The notes under the pieces are model-generated. The model was not told the origin of the DNA. It did not search any database and saw only the letters and a list, made by a program, of their open reading frames with translations. The position numbers and the translations under genes are program-made. A stretch of DNA of 64,000 bases from Muricea muricata (taxonomy: Eukaryota; Cnidaria; Anthozoa; Malacalcyonacea; Plexauridae): NCBI GenBank assembly GCA_963855995.1, contig OY979717.1, positions 71,447,999 through 71,511,998 on the forward strand. Direction: 5' to 3'. Positions within the stretch are counted from its first letter, which is position 1; every line of letters begins with the position of its first letter. Shown here piece by piece: positions 1-53,259 of the stretch.

Positions 1-376
1 ATACTCGCTTGCCAAAACGGAGGAAAATTGTATTTTATGTAAATTTTTCGTATAGTGTAAATTTTGAGCCGGAATAATTCAAAATAAAACTGAAAATTCT
101 GTATAGCTGTTCAATTGCCTAGTGTCCTATACTTTTGTGGAAGCTTGCTATTGATTTTATCAAAAACTAACTTAATAAAATTTATTTCATATCTGTCCCT
201 CTCTAAGTATTAAATATGAAAATTAGGTGTGGCTTATTTTTGCCCAGAGAAATCATAAATGAATCGTTTTTATAGTACATTTAGCTCTGCACGTGCATCA
301 GTGGAACAGAACAAAATTTGGATGTTGTGATAAAATTTAAACAGAATATCAATTTAACACTATTACAATAATTACA

Positions 377-1889
377 TTATAAGGTAAACAAAGAGTCAGC
401 GAGAGTCTCCACCGACTGGTGAGAAAGAGACACCAACTGCATGGCGGCATCGGTAGTTTCTGGATCTTGCTGAAGTTGCTCAGTTTCGTCAGAATTTTTT
501 CTGCTCTGCGTACAGGATGCATTTCCCGCACTGCGATAAGTATTTGTAGTTGGGACCGTTCCATGGAAGTCTCCGAAAGTCTGTTGAAATGGTTGATAAT
601 TCTGATTAGCAAAAGGGTTAAGTAGTTTGTTTGAAAGCGGATAATACATGAACGGCGTTTGTGTTAATGACCATGGATAGTGGTATGAACGTGTAGGTGC
701 AAGGGATTCATGGTGGAACTGTTATGGCGTATTTGTTTCCAAGATACTTTATTTGTCGCAATGCAATATCGAGTTGGCTCGCTCCTCTTCCTTTGTAATG
801 GGTTTACAACGATCACGCAAATTTGAACTTGATTCAGCTGATTGTGCCGAAGACAAAGACGCATTATTTGGATCTGGAAAACTGATACCATGTTTTTCCA
901 AAACATTTCTCGCAGGGCTCCCTCTATTGAACTTGACCCGCGTTTGCTCTACTGCGCTTTGCGTTGGATCGCCCAAACTGCTTGTTCCTTCTGATGTCAC
1001 GGATAATATATCGGAAATATTATGTTTGGCTGGTATCTTTCCACTAAAGTGGTCCTTACAATACTTCGCGATGATAAAAACATGCTCTCGTAACAAAGAC
1101 CAATTCTTATTCCCGTTAACCATGTAAAGATTCGCGTTTTCCTGAAGGAGTGATATTTCAACTTGTTTAGCCAAACTTTCCCTAAGTTTTTTTAAAGCTA
1201 GTTCTTTTAAGTCCCGGTCTCGTTCCAGTTTGGCAATGTCAGGCTTTAGTTTTTGAATTGTCGCACGATTTCCACGGGAGTCAATTTCACCTGAATGAAG
1301 TTTTTCCTCGCCGCGGCGAAATACCGAAATACATTTTTCATAATCACAGTTGCGAGCCGTGTGCCCTAAAAGCATGTGGCAGTTACGACACGTTTTACCG
1401 TCACAAGGATTGGATTTAACTCTTAGAAGTTTGCGCTGTACTTCTTGTTCTTTTCTTTCAATAGCAAGTAATGCAGATCTTTTTTTCTCGATATCATCAT
1501 CAATTTTTTTTCTGCACCTTTGATAGGGCGTTAAGTCTGAACATGAAACATTGTCTTTTGAAAATTCTTGCCTCATCTCTTCTTCTTTGAGGTCATCGTC
1601 GAACGATAAACACTTGGACGCTGCGCATGGGCGCAGACGTTTCTTCGGTGGCTGCAATGTCAATGACGACTTTTCTATTTCGACTGGCGTGCAAGCATCG
1701 TCAACCCTCAGACAGATACGCGTGATGTTGATATCTCCCTTTGGTACCTGTATCGGTTGACAAGAGTTAATTGCATGTTGTATATCTTGCTCATTTGTGA
1801 CCGTCACAAACGTACCCTCGTCGTCTCGATATTGTACTCGAAGCGTTTTTGCTGCTTCATAAAATGTCCCTACTATCTCTCTTACAATT
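377..1889 (-). pseudogene. PB1-domain / zinc-knuckle protein, 3' exon with two in-frame stops
   Basis: Reading on the minus strand, an exon opens after a plausible acceptor (TTTAG at about 1890) and starts with a PB1-like segment (KTLRVQYRDDEGTF...NEQDIQHAI). A charged coiled-coil region follows, then a zinc-knuckle-like motif (CRNCHMLLGHTARNC, spacing C-x2-C-x5-H-x4-C), then a second helical charged region. The frame stops at TAA 749-751 and again at TAA 722-724. It then stays open in the same frame to 377, giving a Pro/Gln/Ser-rich tail ending in ADSLFTL. The family looks like the uncharacterised cnidarian/mollusc PB1 plus zinc-knuckle proteins, which is a recollection and not a search. PB1 domains mediate hetero-oligomerisation; no enzymatic role can be assigned. 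The 5' exons are not seen. The gene lies antisense inside the TMEM245 region. It could be a decayed host gene or mobile-element cargo. Confidence 0.6.
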
Positions 1890-1892
1890 CTA

Positions 1893-1946
1893 AACAGGCT
1901 TTGTAGATTTAATTCTTTAAACAGGCTTTGTAGATTTAATTCTTTG
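1893..1946. repeat. 27-bp tandem duplication
   Basis: Two adjacent copies of a 27-bp unit containing GGCTTTGTAGATTTAATTC lie just upstream, on the minus strand, of the PB1 exon. They therefore sit across its putative polypyrimidine/acceptor region. Confidence 0.85.
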
Positions 1947-2114
1947 CGTCACGTTTTTGAAACATTGAAGACGGGACTTGCAAACATGGTTGTTTCGCAG
2001 TAAAAACTGTTTTATTGACAGGTTTAAATTAGCAAGTTTTAACGGCAAACGTTTACGTTTGAAACGCAAACAAACATGATAAAAGGTTCGCAGTTCGCGG
2101 TTGCTTGCAAATGG
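1947..2114. other. Unassigned AT-rich intronic sequence
   Basis: I see no gene, RNA or clear repeat here. It separates the PB1 exon from the Penelope-like fragments. Confidence 0.5.
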
Positions 2115-2345
2115 TATAGTATCTATGATTTTAGTGTTAGTAAAGATTAAATCTGTAAGTGAACAATTAATGCTAGTATCATCATAAGGTGTTATTTGCA
2201 GAATGTTCTTGTTACATATTTAAACTCTTTGCAGTAATCATGTAATTATATATTTCAAAAGTTTTTTGGGAGAAGTGTTCTTTAATTCTTGTGTATAAGC
2301 AACGGTCGGTTTTCCATTGTAGTTCGCGTTGCATCCTGGACATTT
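2115..2345 (-). mobile_element. Penelope-like element fragment (GIY-YIG region), inverted copy
   Basis: The reverse complement matches the + copy at 2630-2905 closely, sharing GATGCAACGCGAACTACA, ACACAAGAATTAAAGAACAC and CACCTTATGATGATACTAGC. It carries indels, one of which breaks the frame just after the NY(I)xK segment. It is a decayed partial copy in opposite orientation to its neighbour. Inverted partial copies next to a longer copy are a known behaviour of Penelope-like elements. Confidence 0.6.
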
Positions 2346-2629
2346 AAATTCATAAACAATGGAGCTTTTGTATTGCTTATGTGTGATCTTCAATTAAAGC
2401 GAAGGGGCCTGCATTAGTTGTTTGCCAATTATAATGATGATTTTGCATTGTGATTTAAGAAGGGGTGTTATTCTGCGGATAAAGCTGTTCTTTAGTCTAG
2501 TTAACTAAACCCACCTAACGAACAGCATGTTCAAAAACCACGGCCAGCCGACAATTTAGGAAAATATAAAAACAAACAAATTCCTATAAATAAAGTCACC
2601 TTGCAATTCAAGATATAATTAATTTAAAC

Positions 2630-3060
2630 GTCCACGATGCAACGCGAACTACATTGAAAAAACCGACCGTTGCTTGTACACAAGAATTAAAGAACACTCC
2701 TCCAAAAACACTTCTGAAATATATGATAATCACATAATTACTTGCAATAAATTTAACTATATTAAAAGCATACTACAAATGGCACCTTATGATGATACTA
2801 GCATTAATTGTTCACTCACAGATCTAATCAACCCTAAAATTATAGATGAATCTAGACTTTGGTCATTGCTATTGTACATATTTAGAATCAATTGCAATTA
2901 ACTGCTTTGATTCACGGAAATTTCATGTTTCTTCACTGCGCATGTAAATATTCTCTAGTATGTAATAAGATCATCATTTCATTCCTGACGTGACTAAAGA
3001 ATAGTCGAAACGTAGAAATAAAAGTTTATCATGTTGTCAATTTTCGGCGTTTCCATTGTA
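2630..3060 (+). mobile_element. Penelope-like element 3' end with GIY-YIG endonuclease C-terminus
   Basis: The open frame encodes CPRCNANYIEKTDRCLYTRIKEH-like sequence: a Cys pair, then Y-I-x-K-T-D-R-x-L-x-T-R-x-x-E-H. A segment SLTDLINPKIIDESRLWSLLL follows, then a stop at about 2901. This resembles the C-terminal GIY-YIG endonuclease of Penelope-like retroelements, with a probable Gly-to-Glu change in the IGKTDR block. The noncoding tail to about 3060 (GACTAAAGAATAGTCGAAAC) fits a 3' UTR. No reverse transcriptase domain is present, so the copy is 5'-truncated. The family call is from motif memory. Confidence 0.6.
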
Positions 3061-3204
3061 TTGTATTGACATCAAATTCATAATAATTAATAATATATTT
3101 AAATTGCAATAACATATTTAAATTCAGTCACATGATTCTGTTTGGATACCGCGGTGAGTTTAGCTGCATACGTAAACGTAATAAAGATATTTATAGGTAT
3201 ACAG

Positions 3205-3490
3205 AATGTCGAAGGCCGACGAGGCGAGTCGTCTACCGTTTATCTATAACTGAACAAACAACGGAAATGTTATCTATTTGTTTCAGAGTTTTCGTCTTAT
3301 GGTGAAAAAATTTTCGCACGTCATTTGACGTGACGTTATACAAAACAGAAACAAAGAACGCTGTTAGCTGCGGAATATTCCAAAATGGCTTTGACCATAA
3401 AAAGATGTCAGCTGACCGTCTGTCCTCTAATGTTTCACCGTTCTCCACCTGTGAAAAGCCAGAATAAATTCTGATTATTGTATAAATACT
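3205..3490 (+). repeat. Interspersed repeat, copy 1 (family shared with 46845-47215)
   Basis: The segment shares ordered blocks with the reverse complement of 46845-47215: CTATAACTGAACA(A/G)ACAACGG, ATGTTATCTATTTGTTT, CATTTGACGTGA, TATACAAAACA and CCAGAATAAA. It looks like a decayed DNA-transposon-type repeat. No coding sequence is visible. Confidence 0.6.
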
Positions 3491-3578
3491 ACATATGATA
3501 TGACTATAATGTATACACGCTATCTATCTAGATCGATCAGACTTTTCCGTAATGTTATTTAATCGATGTTCTTGCTAG

Positions 3579-45415
<41,837 letters not shown>

Positions 45416-46844
45416 TGGCCGTACTTCAAAAAGATAAAGTACAGAAGGCCATTTTCCGTTATTTCACGTAAGCGCTATTCGTCACGATCAAACAGACTTC
45501 TCCCCCTTGTGGAATTATCGTATATAGCACATATCCGAAAACACTGAAGATGATCTTCTGTACTTTACTCTGTGTCTACATTATAACATATATTTTAAAG
45601 TGGAAGGTTATTGTTAACTTCAAGTTGGCTGAAAGCATCGTCTTTATTGTAAAAATTGTAATAAGTAATAATTAATAATTAGTTCATAAAGATTTTACAA
45701 GATGTAAACGATATTTTGCAAGCATGTGAAAGTTTTACATTTGGACATTTAGAAAAAACACCTCACTAAAGTAAATCCATTCAATTAGGCTTGTTGTTTG
45801 CCGCAAATGAATAAGTCAATATTTTTTATCTTTGGCTTATCAATAAATTATCATTCTTCAATGTTCAAAAAATCCATGACGTATGAACAGAGATTTTTGA
45901 TCAAGAAATAACGAAGAAGAATTCAATATTTAAATCCGACTGGATTTGTTTTATTAAATAAAGAGTGTTCAAGAAAATTTCATTGGGATTTAATGAATTA
46001 ACAGTAAGTTTTATACAGTGTACCTAGCAGTGACTTATAAAACAAGATAGCAGATGGCTACTGACGTTCGTCCCTTAATATTGTTTTCCAGAAAATCGTA
46101 TGTTACCAAAACTGTAACAATTGGTATTACAGTTACTTCAAATGTTCTTATTGATTAGCCGAAAAGAAAATTCCTTATATTGTTTTACCCCCAGAGTGAG
46201 AAAACAGTTCCAGTCTATCCCCGAAACGCCATGTTGTTTATAGGTTATAACACAACACTTCTAAAATACGCTCAAATTATTGTTAAGTTGCCCATAACAA
46301 GAAAGATTTTAATATTAGAAGAATCTTTATTTTTTTATTATTTGTTAATAAAACTAAAATTAGGAGCGAAGAATCAGTATAGTGTTAACTCATCTGCCTA
46401 TAATGACAATGACGTAGCTGTCCTTTCAAATCGTTCTGTTACATAATGTACTTTTAACAGTATTCCCCTTAATTGTTGACAGCAATTCACAATAACAATA
46501 ACTTTCTTAAATATTACTCAAATCTGTCTTCCCATCTATTTTTAGAATGTAATGTTTGAAAGTAACTTATGATCAAGTCAGTATTTTAAAGTAGGAGCCA
46601 GCATGACTCAGCCTTATTATGTCTTCACGTGACAATCCCCCTCTTAGAAAAGAAAGTTTGTTATAACTTTCGTCTACGTTTAACATCTCGTCAAGCAGTC
46701 TGCAATAAGATTGTCTTACCTTTGATGTGCTGTATATCCAAGACATACTCCTGGAAAAACAAACTCCATCCCACAAGTCGCTGATCTTTATTCTTCAGCT
46801 TGTGTACAAACACTAAAAGATTATGGTCACCAAATAGTGTTATA
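45416..46844. other. TMEM245 3' UTR and downstream sequence
   Basis: No other gene is recognised. AATAAA-type hexamers near 45843 and 45955 may end the transcript. Confidence 0.4.
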
Positions 46845-47215
46845 TAATAATTAGAGTTTATTCTGGATTTTCATTGGACAGACGCATGTTGACGCCATTT
46901 CAGCGACAAGCCAATCACAGCAATTTTAGAATTATCGACAGCCAATGACGTGCTTTGTTTAATTGTTTTGTATAGGTCACGATCACGTCAAATGGCATGC
47001 TAAAGTCTTTTGGTCGCACTACAAAGCTTATTTTGGCAAAAAATTTTCACATTTTTATTATATAAAACAAATAGATAACATTTTTCCGTAGTCTGTTCAG
47101 TTATAGATACACGGTAGACGTCATAATGTGGTAAGTACATCACTTTTTTGTTTTTACCACATTATGATGTCATACCGTGTATCTATAACTGAACAGACAA
47201 CGGCAAAATGTTATT
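46845..47215 (-). repeat. Interspersed repeat copy 2 with terminal palindrome
   Basis: It matches 3205-3490 in reverse complement. At its right end are two inverted arms (about 47083-47133 and 47157-47210) sharing TTCAGTTATAGATACACGGT and CATAATGTGGTAA around a 23-bp loop. Confidence 0.75.
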
Positions 47216-47439
47216 ACTCGGCCTGCCGTAGGCGTAGCGGAGTTATAAATTTGCCTCGCTCAGTTTTTGTGGGTAGCCGCGCATGCGTAGCTACCCATTA
47301 TGTGAGAACCGTAAAATGTACAATCGTCTGCGGGTTCGTGTCCGCAGTACTGATCTAGTACTAGGCTGGATAGTCAAAAGTGAAGCTATAGTGAAACTAT
47401 ATATGCGAAAATCACTTCCGGCCACCAGGGAGGGATAGA

Positions 47440-47855
47440 ATGCATGGCGAACGTGAACGACGGTGAATTTTGCCGAATTTCAGATACTTTACGAAGTTAT
47501 ACCAAGGTGATGGCTTCACTTTTGTCTAAAAGATGTTATGTTAATGCTTTTGAAACGCCAGTTATCTGGATTGTCCTAAAGCATCGTCATTTTTGTTTGT
47601 TCAAAGTTGTTCATATAAAATACAATGCATGGCGAACTGTTCGTTCAAAGTTGTCCAAGAAATACAATGCATGGCGAACCACGTGAGCAAGGAAAATTTT
47701 GCCAAATTTGAGATACTTTACGAAGTTATACCAAGCTGATGGCTTCACTTTTGTCCAAAAGATGTTATGTTAATGCTTTTGAAACGCCAGTTATCTGGAT
47801 TGTCCTAAAACATCGTCGTTTTTGTTCGTTCAAAGTTCTCCATGCGAATATATAT
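47440..47855 (+). repeat. Two-copy ~229-bp direct tandem duplication
   Basis: AATGCATGGCGAAC through CATCGTC(A/G)TTTTTGTT is repeated about 229 bp downstream at high identity. It includes GATACTTTACGAAGTTATAC and AGATGTTATGTTAATGCTTT. Small open frames exist in both, but I do not recognise a protein. Confidence 0.85.
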
Positions 47856-50800
47856 TTTATCGTCGAACACGGATCACCAGTCACCAGACAATTTCACTTG
47901 CTAAAGGATAAATCTTGCGCACTAATGGGTTAATTTATACGAAAATAGTCTACAGTGTGTCCCAAAAAAACGGAAGCTGCATAAATTTATCATGTATGCA
48001 CTTGGGAAATCTTTGACCAAGTAGTTTCAAAATTTTGAGGAATGTTCACAGCAGTTCCTTGAAGTTTTGCAAATGAACTGATCAAAATTTAGGAATATAA
48101 ACTCAATTAGCACAACTATAAGTCACATTCTATTAGAGTGCATAACCTATTGTAAACTAAAATACAAGTAACAAAATCACAAAACAAATTCAAATGTTTC
48201 ATCATTAACAAAACAATGCATCTTGAATGAGTAACAAAACAAATCTCAATTTCAACTTTTAACTAAAACAATGGCCAATATAAACTTTAGAGCTTAGAAC
48301 AATTAAAGTATCTTCCATTAAAGTACACCACCCTGGAACAAGAACACTCCTTGCATGTGTTAAGTGTTGTTCTTATTATCTATATTTTGTTCTGTGAATT
48401 CTTGTCTTTCGTATACATACAGGTCAAGGTTTTGTACACTGTATGTGAAATTGTATTTCACAAACTCATCAATAATTCATGATCAAAACACAAAAGAAAT
48501 CATCATCATGTCGTTGTCTTGATACCACGGTAATAAACGTCCATAAATTAACTCAACTTTCGTATTGAATTTCTCGCTAAATAGAAGTTCGTTTGAGAAG
48601 CAATATAATAAACTCGAAATTGTTTGTTACCGGCATCCAAAACACCTCAAAGTGTGTGTAAAAAACTCGACTAGCGTCTCGTTTTTCAACACACTTTTTC
48701 GGTGTTTTATACGCCGGTAATAAACGCTTTCTCGTTTATTATATATTACTTGACACATTAAAATACCTCACAACTTCTTGGATATGTTTATGCTTATTGA
48801 AAAAATGTACGTAATACTCGTTTACATACAGTGTAATGTTTTGTATGTGATTAAATGTTTATTTCCCATAAACTGTGCCAATTTACTTAATTTCAATAAC
48901 TTTAGCTTTTGAAATAGCCATTATCAAACACTGCAGGCTACCTACATGTACGCAGCGCGTACCTATTTTTCTGTTTTCTTTTTCTTTTTTTCGGTGTCGA
49001 AAGTTGGGCTGCCGCTCATGGGTGATACCGCTGGCACCAGCCGTGTGAGCCGATCTAAACACGGCGAACGACAAATTCCACCGCGAAACTTTACCGAGGA
49101 GCGATGTATCGCGGGGAAGTTTTGGGAGCGTGTTTCCGTCATTTTCTGTTGTGTTCCTTCTTTTAAGGAAATTTAGAATTTTCTACACAAGAATCAAACG
49201 CAAATTCTACTGAAATGGTATATACAAACCACAATTTTTAACATGTAATAGTTAACAAAAAGGGACAGGAAGGTTCTTTATCAAAACATTGCTCCAGAAA
49301 TGTTTTAAAACGGCAAATTTTGATAGACTCCATCATTCCATGATTAAGGAGTGAGTCCAGGAAATGTGTTCCTAATTCTAAACACGTTGTGATTTCTTTC
49401 CTTGGTTTTTTATTTCTACCTATGTTGAGATAATATTTCGTCCAAAATGATTTATTTGCTTGTGGGATCTCATATAATTATAAAAGGTAAGAGACATCTT
49501 ACATTCCAATTCTAGAAATACATATGTTAGTCGAAAGTTCCCAAGAAATTATATCCTGGAGACTTCAGGCAGTGTGCTACAGAATAGATTCAAATGATGC
49601 TATCAGTTTAATATATTGATGTATTGTATAGACTTTTAGTAAAATTTTCTTTACTTGCAGCTACCCAAAAATAAAACAGCCATATGTTGGTGGTATTATG
49701 ACAAAAGAATCTTGTTTAATACATATACTATGAAAGTGTTTAATTTAAATTAAATTCTAAAAAATGCAATCCCACTAGGACTCTGGACAGAGAGCCTGGC
49801 AAGTCACTCAGACATTGATTTTTGGTTATCTTAGTGATTACCTGTGCTAGCAATGTCGTACTAGTAAAATGCCTTGGAAGCTACCCGAATAATAATTGAT
49901 TTAAAAAGGAATTAGTTGGGCAGAACAGAAATAAGTGAATATACCCCACCCCCAATGAACTCTTTAGTTACAGTCCTGCCTGGCCTTGTGCCCATTTTCG
50001 TTCCGGCAGGCGGAGTGAACGCCTTAGCAGGCGTCTTGTCTATTTGCTAATTAACGGTGGGTTAGAGGCTGTAACGTCGATTTCAAAATGTTGCAAGGCC
50101 AGTATTAAAACTAGTCTTTCTCGATTGTCGAATAATTACGTTGACTCTTATCAAGCTTACCGGAAGACTCACTAATATAGCTTTAACTTTCGCAAACGCC
50201 GTTCCACAGTCTTTACAACACACAAAAGTAGTATTCTTTTTTAGCAGGGCTGTCATTGGTTATTTGGCTCTGTAATGGCCGAGAAGTTGGGACAAAACTT
50301 TCCATAGTATCCAGCCATACCGAGAAATCTTAGCCGATGCTGGTGTAGGGAAGTCGAGAATCACGGAGATCTTTGATTGTACAGGCTTGACCTGAACTTG
50401 TCCCACCTCATGACCCCAGGTATGTAACTGTCGCACACAATGAGTTTTATTACATCTGGAGAAAGCACGCGCCGCCATGTTTGAAGCCATTAAAATGGTA
50501 GCGATTTGCAAAATTGGTTCCCGATCACTGAGATATAATATTACTGGAGAACCAAGTTGTCAGGTAATATTATTATAGCTCAGTTCTCCCGATTGGTTCC
50601 CGGCTACAGGCAGCTACCACTGACCCATAATGCGATGCTATACGTCCGGCAAAGTCCCTCGCCCCCTGGTTTTAAACAAAAAATTGTTTACGAGATAGTA
50701 AGAAAAAAGGGAATAAATAATCTTAAAATATTTTGATTTCTTTGAATATATTTCTATACTACATTTGTTTGACGGTGAAAAACGGTGTTTGCCTTTCTTG

Positions 50801-51169
50801 TCGCTTGTCGGAGCAAGAATCTACTATAAATGCAGGGGAATTCCTCTTTCAGGTATGTTTCACTCAACATATACAGTGGCTCGCCCTGTTCTCGGGCAGT
50901 ACCAGTATTCGGAAACTTCGCATTTGTTTTTAATTTTTTCCCCTAAAACAGGAAGGAAATAAAAACCGATGCGCTCCGGTGATAGTCCGGCATTTCACGA
51001 TTATCATCCAGATTTTCGTTTCCTTTTTGCTGTTTTTTTCGAAGAGATATCGAATTACAAATCGAGGTAAGTTATTTCCCTTTTTGTAAAAGCGCGCCAT
51101 TTACCGCGTCGTAAACTAAGAAGCTATAAACTAATAAATCGTACTATGTTAGCATAACACAAAACCAAC
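47856..51169. other. Intergenic stretch without recognised gene
   Basis: A mariner-type end (CAGTGTGTCCCAAAAAAACG, 47954) occurs without a partner. Palindromes at 48608-48745 and 50528-50583 are present. No protein family was recognised. Confidence 0.45.
48608..48745. repeat. Palindromic MITE-like hairpin
   Basis: The arms AATAAACTCGAAATTGTTTG.. and ..CTTTCTCGTTTATT plus inner ACCGGC/GCCGGT and AAAACACC/GGTGTTTT pairs enclose a loop with CTCGACTAGCGTCTCG. Confidence 0.7.
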
Positions 51170-51257
51170 CAGTTTTTGTGTCAAAAAATAGCGAAAAAGT
51201 TGTTGTTTTTATGTTCGAAATTTTTTGGCGCCAATTTTGAAAAATTATTTGACAATA

Positions 51258-51371
51258 AACTATCTTTAAAACAGGGAACAGGGGAACCGGGGAACTGGAA
51301 AACAGGGGAACCGGGGAAATGGGGAACCGGGGAACAGGGCAACCGGGGAACCTCGGAACAGGGGAACAGGG
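51258..51371. repeat. GGGGAACCGG minisatellite, left arm
   Basis: About a dozen imperfect GGGGAAC(C/A)GG units occur. The inverted counterpart is at 52568-52716. Confidence 0.88.
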
Positions 51372-51923
51372 AAGTGCACTCTTCATCCTAAACTACATTG
51401 TACAATGCGAAAACCCTACCTCCCTTCCCATTTTAAGCCAATGGGAATTTTGAAAAGCGGTGATTTTTAAATTGCAATGTGATATAAAAAACTGGCTATA
51501 CTCTGCACAGACTTTCGGCAAAGTTCTTTTCAAGTAGCATCACTTTATTTCGCGCTCTCGACTTTGTACGCGTTTTAAAGCATGTTTTTATTCGAAAATC
51601 GAAGGTCTGCATTTGGCTTCTTTAGTTGCAAAGACGGCGACAAATGGTCTGGAGTCATTTTTGACTGACGTTATAGTGGCATAAACAACCTAATTAGAGC
51701 GAATTGTTTGTATTCGTGTGCACATCGCATTATTTATTCTTCTCTCTCGAAAACCAAGATGTAAAAAATCTGCTTTATAGCCTCTGGCGAAAAAAATCTG
51801 CTTTATAGCCTCTCATATAAATCGATTTTACATCGGAAACATGACAATGCATCAATATATTTGTATTGAATTTGAGTTTGTTCGTTTAAATTTGCTTAAA
51901 TTACATGTTTTCCATATTTCACG

Positions 51924-52125
51924 CTGACAATACGTCAGACTCCGTGTTTTCCATATCTTTTACGTCAGACTCCGTGTTTTCCATATCTTTTACGTCAGAC
52001 TCCGTGTTTTCCATATTTTTTACGTCAGACTCTGTGTTTTCCATATTTTTTACGTCAGACTCCATGTTTTTCATATTTTTTACGTCAGACTCCATGTTTT
52101 CCATATTTTATACTCCGTGTTTTCC
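51924..52125. repeat. 30-bp tandem satellite, ~6 copies
   Basis: The unit is ACGTCAGACTCCGTGTTTTC plus CATATTTTTT. Divergence rises toward the right. Short CTCCGACTCCG repeats follow to 52195. Confidence 0.92.
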
Positions 52126-53259
52126 ATTTTTTGGCGTCACACTCCGGGGCTCCGACTCCGAGACTCCGACTCCGCGACTCCGCGACTCCGGCTCCGTGTT
52201 TTCCATTTAACCCTTAGATTTGGAACTTTAATGCTTTGCTAAATTCCTGACATCTTGATTTTCAAGAGAGAAGAACAAATAATGTGATGTGCACATTTGT
52301 CGCCGTCTTTGCAACTGAAGAAGCCAGATACAGGCCTTCGATTTTCGAATAAAAACATGCCTTAAAACGCGTACAAAGTCGAGAGCGCAAAATAAAGTGA
52401 TGCTACTTGAAAAGAACTTTGCCGAAAGTCTGTGCAGAGTATAGCCAGTTTTTTATATCACATTGCATTTTAAAAATCACCGCTTTTCAAAATTCCCATT
52501 GGCCTAAAATGGGAAGGGAGGTAGGGTTTTCACATTGTACAATGTAGTTTAGGATGAGGAGTGAACTCCTCCTGTTCCCCTGTTCCTCGGTCCCCTGTTC
52601 CCCGGTTCCCCGGTTCCCCTGTTCCCCGGTCCCCCTGTTGCCCGGTTGCCCGGTTCCCTGGTTCCTCGGTTCCCCGGTTCCCCTGTTCCCCGGTTCCCCT
52701 GTTCCCCGTTCCCTGTTTTAAAGATAGCCTTTGACAATATGACATTTTTAGAAAAACATCTATTTTTTAGCGGTCGCCCAGTAATCGGACAGTCGCTGTC
52801 ATAAGCACTATGTAAACTCCTTTAACTCTAAAACATCAAAACTGCTAGCTGTACGATGGCAAGTAAAATGAGAAATAAAATTTGATTTTTTTTCTAAAAT
52901 GCAATATATTTTTCATTTATACGGATATACTTTACTCCAAATTTTGTGCATGAAAATGTTGTTATAAAATACAGCTTCAACATGTCTGAAAGAAATATTC
53001 AAATGATTTTTTTGGTCTATATTACAAAATATTCTGGTAATATGATAACAGTCAACTGCATTATTTGAATTGGCCATCAACCACTTTTTTCTTCTTCACC
53101 CACAACCAAGACAAGTTGGCCATTAATCTTGACTTTCATTTTCTGTTTGCACTTTATATGAAAATGAATAAATTAATCAGCAAAAGTAAATTAATAATGA
53201 TTACTATACTGTTAAAGTTGTATAAATTAGTGTGATGTTTACCTTAAAATATGTAATAT

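Larger units (their letters stand above)
51215..52750. mobile_element. Foldback element with minisatellite arms
   Basis: Inverted arms of about 440 bp (51215-51655 and 52285-52750) share GAGAGCGC, ACTTTGCCGAAAGTCTGTGC and TTCCCATTGGC. They also share a GC-rich minisatellite built from GGGAACAGGGGAACCGG units. The middle holds a 30-bp satellite and TCCGACTCCG repeats. Open frames here arise from the repeats. The modular repeat arms recall FB/Galileo-type foldback elements, but no transposase is present. Confidence 0.78.

Noticed and set aside
1-3578. Upstream TMEM245 exons
   Set aside because: I looked for the hydrophobic segment expected just before exon a and found no convincing exon; it is probably upstream of the window.
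47954-47973. Mariner element starting CAGTGTGTCCCAAAAAAACG
   Set aside because: No matching inverted end or TA pair was found within a reasonable distance.
51144-52745. Open frames giving PVPRFP/GNRGTGE-type and TSDSVFSI-type repeats
   Set aside because: They are translations of the minisatellites in the foldback element; both strands and several frames are open for that reason alone.
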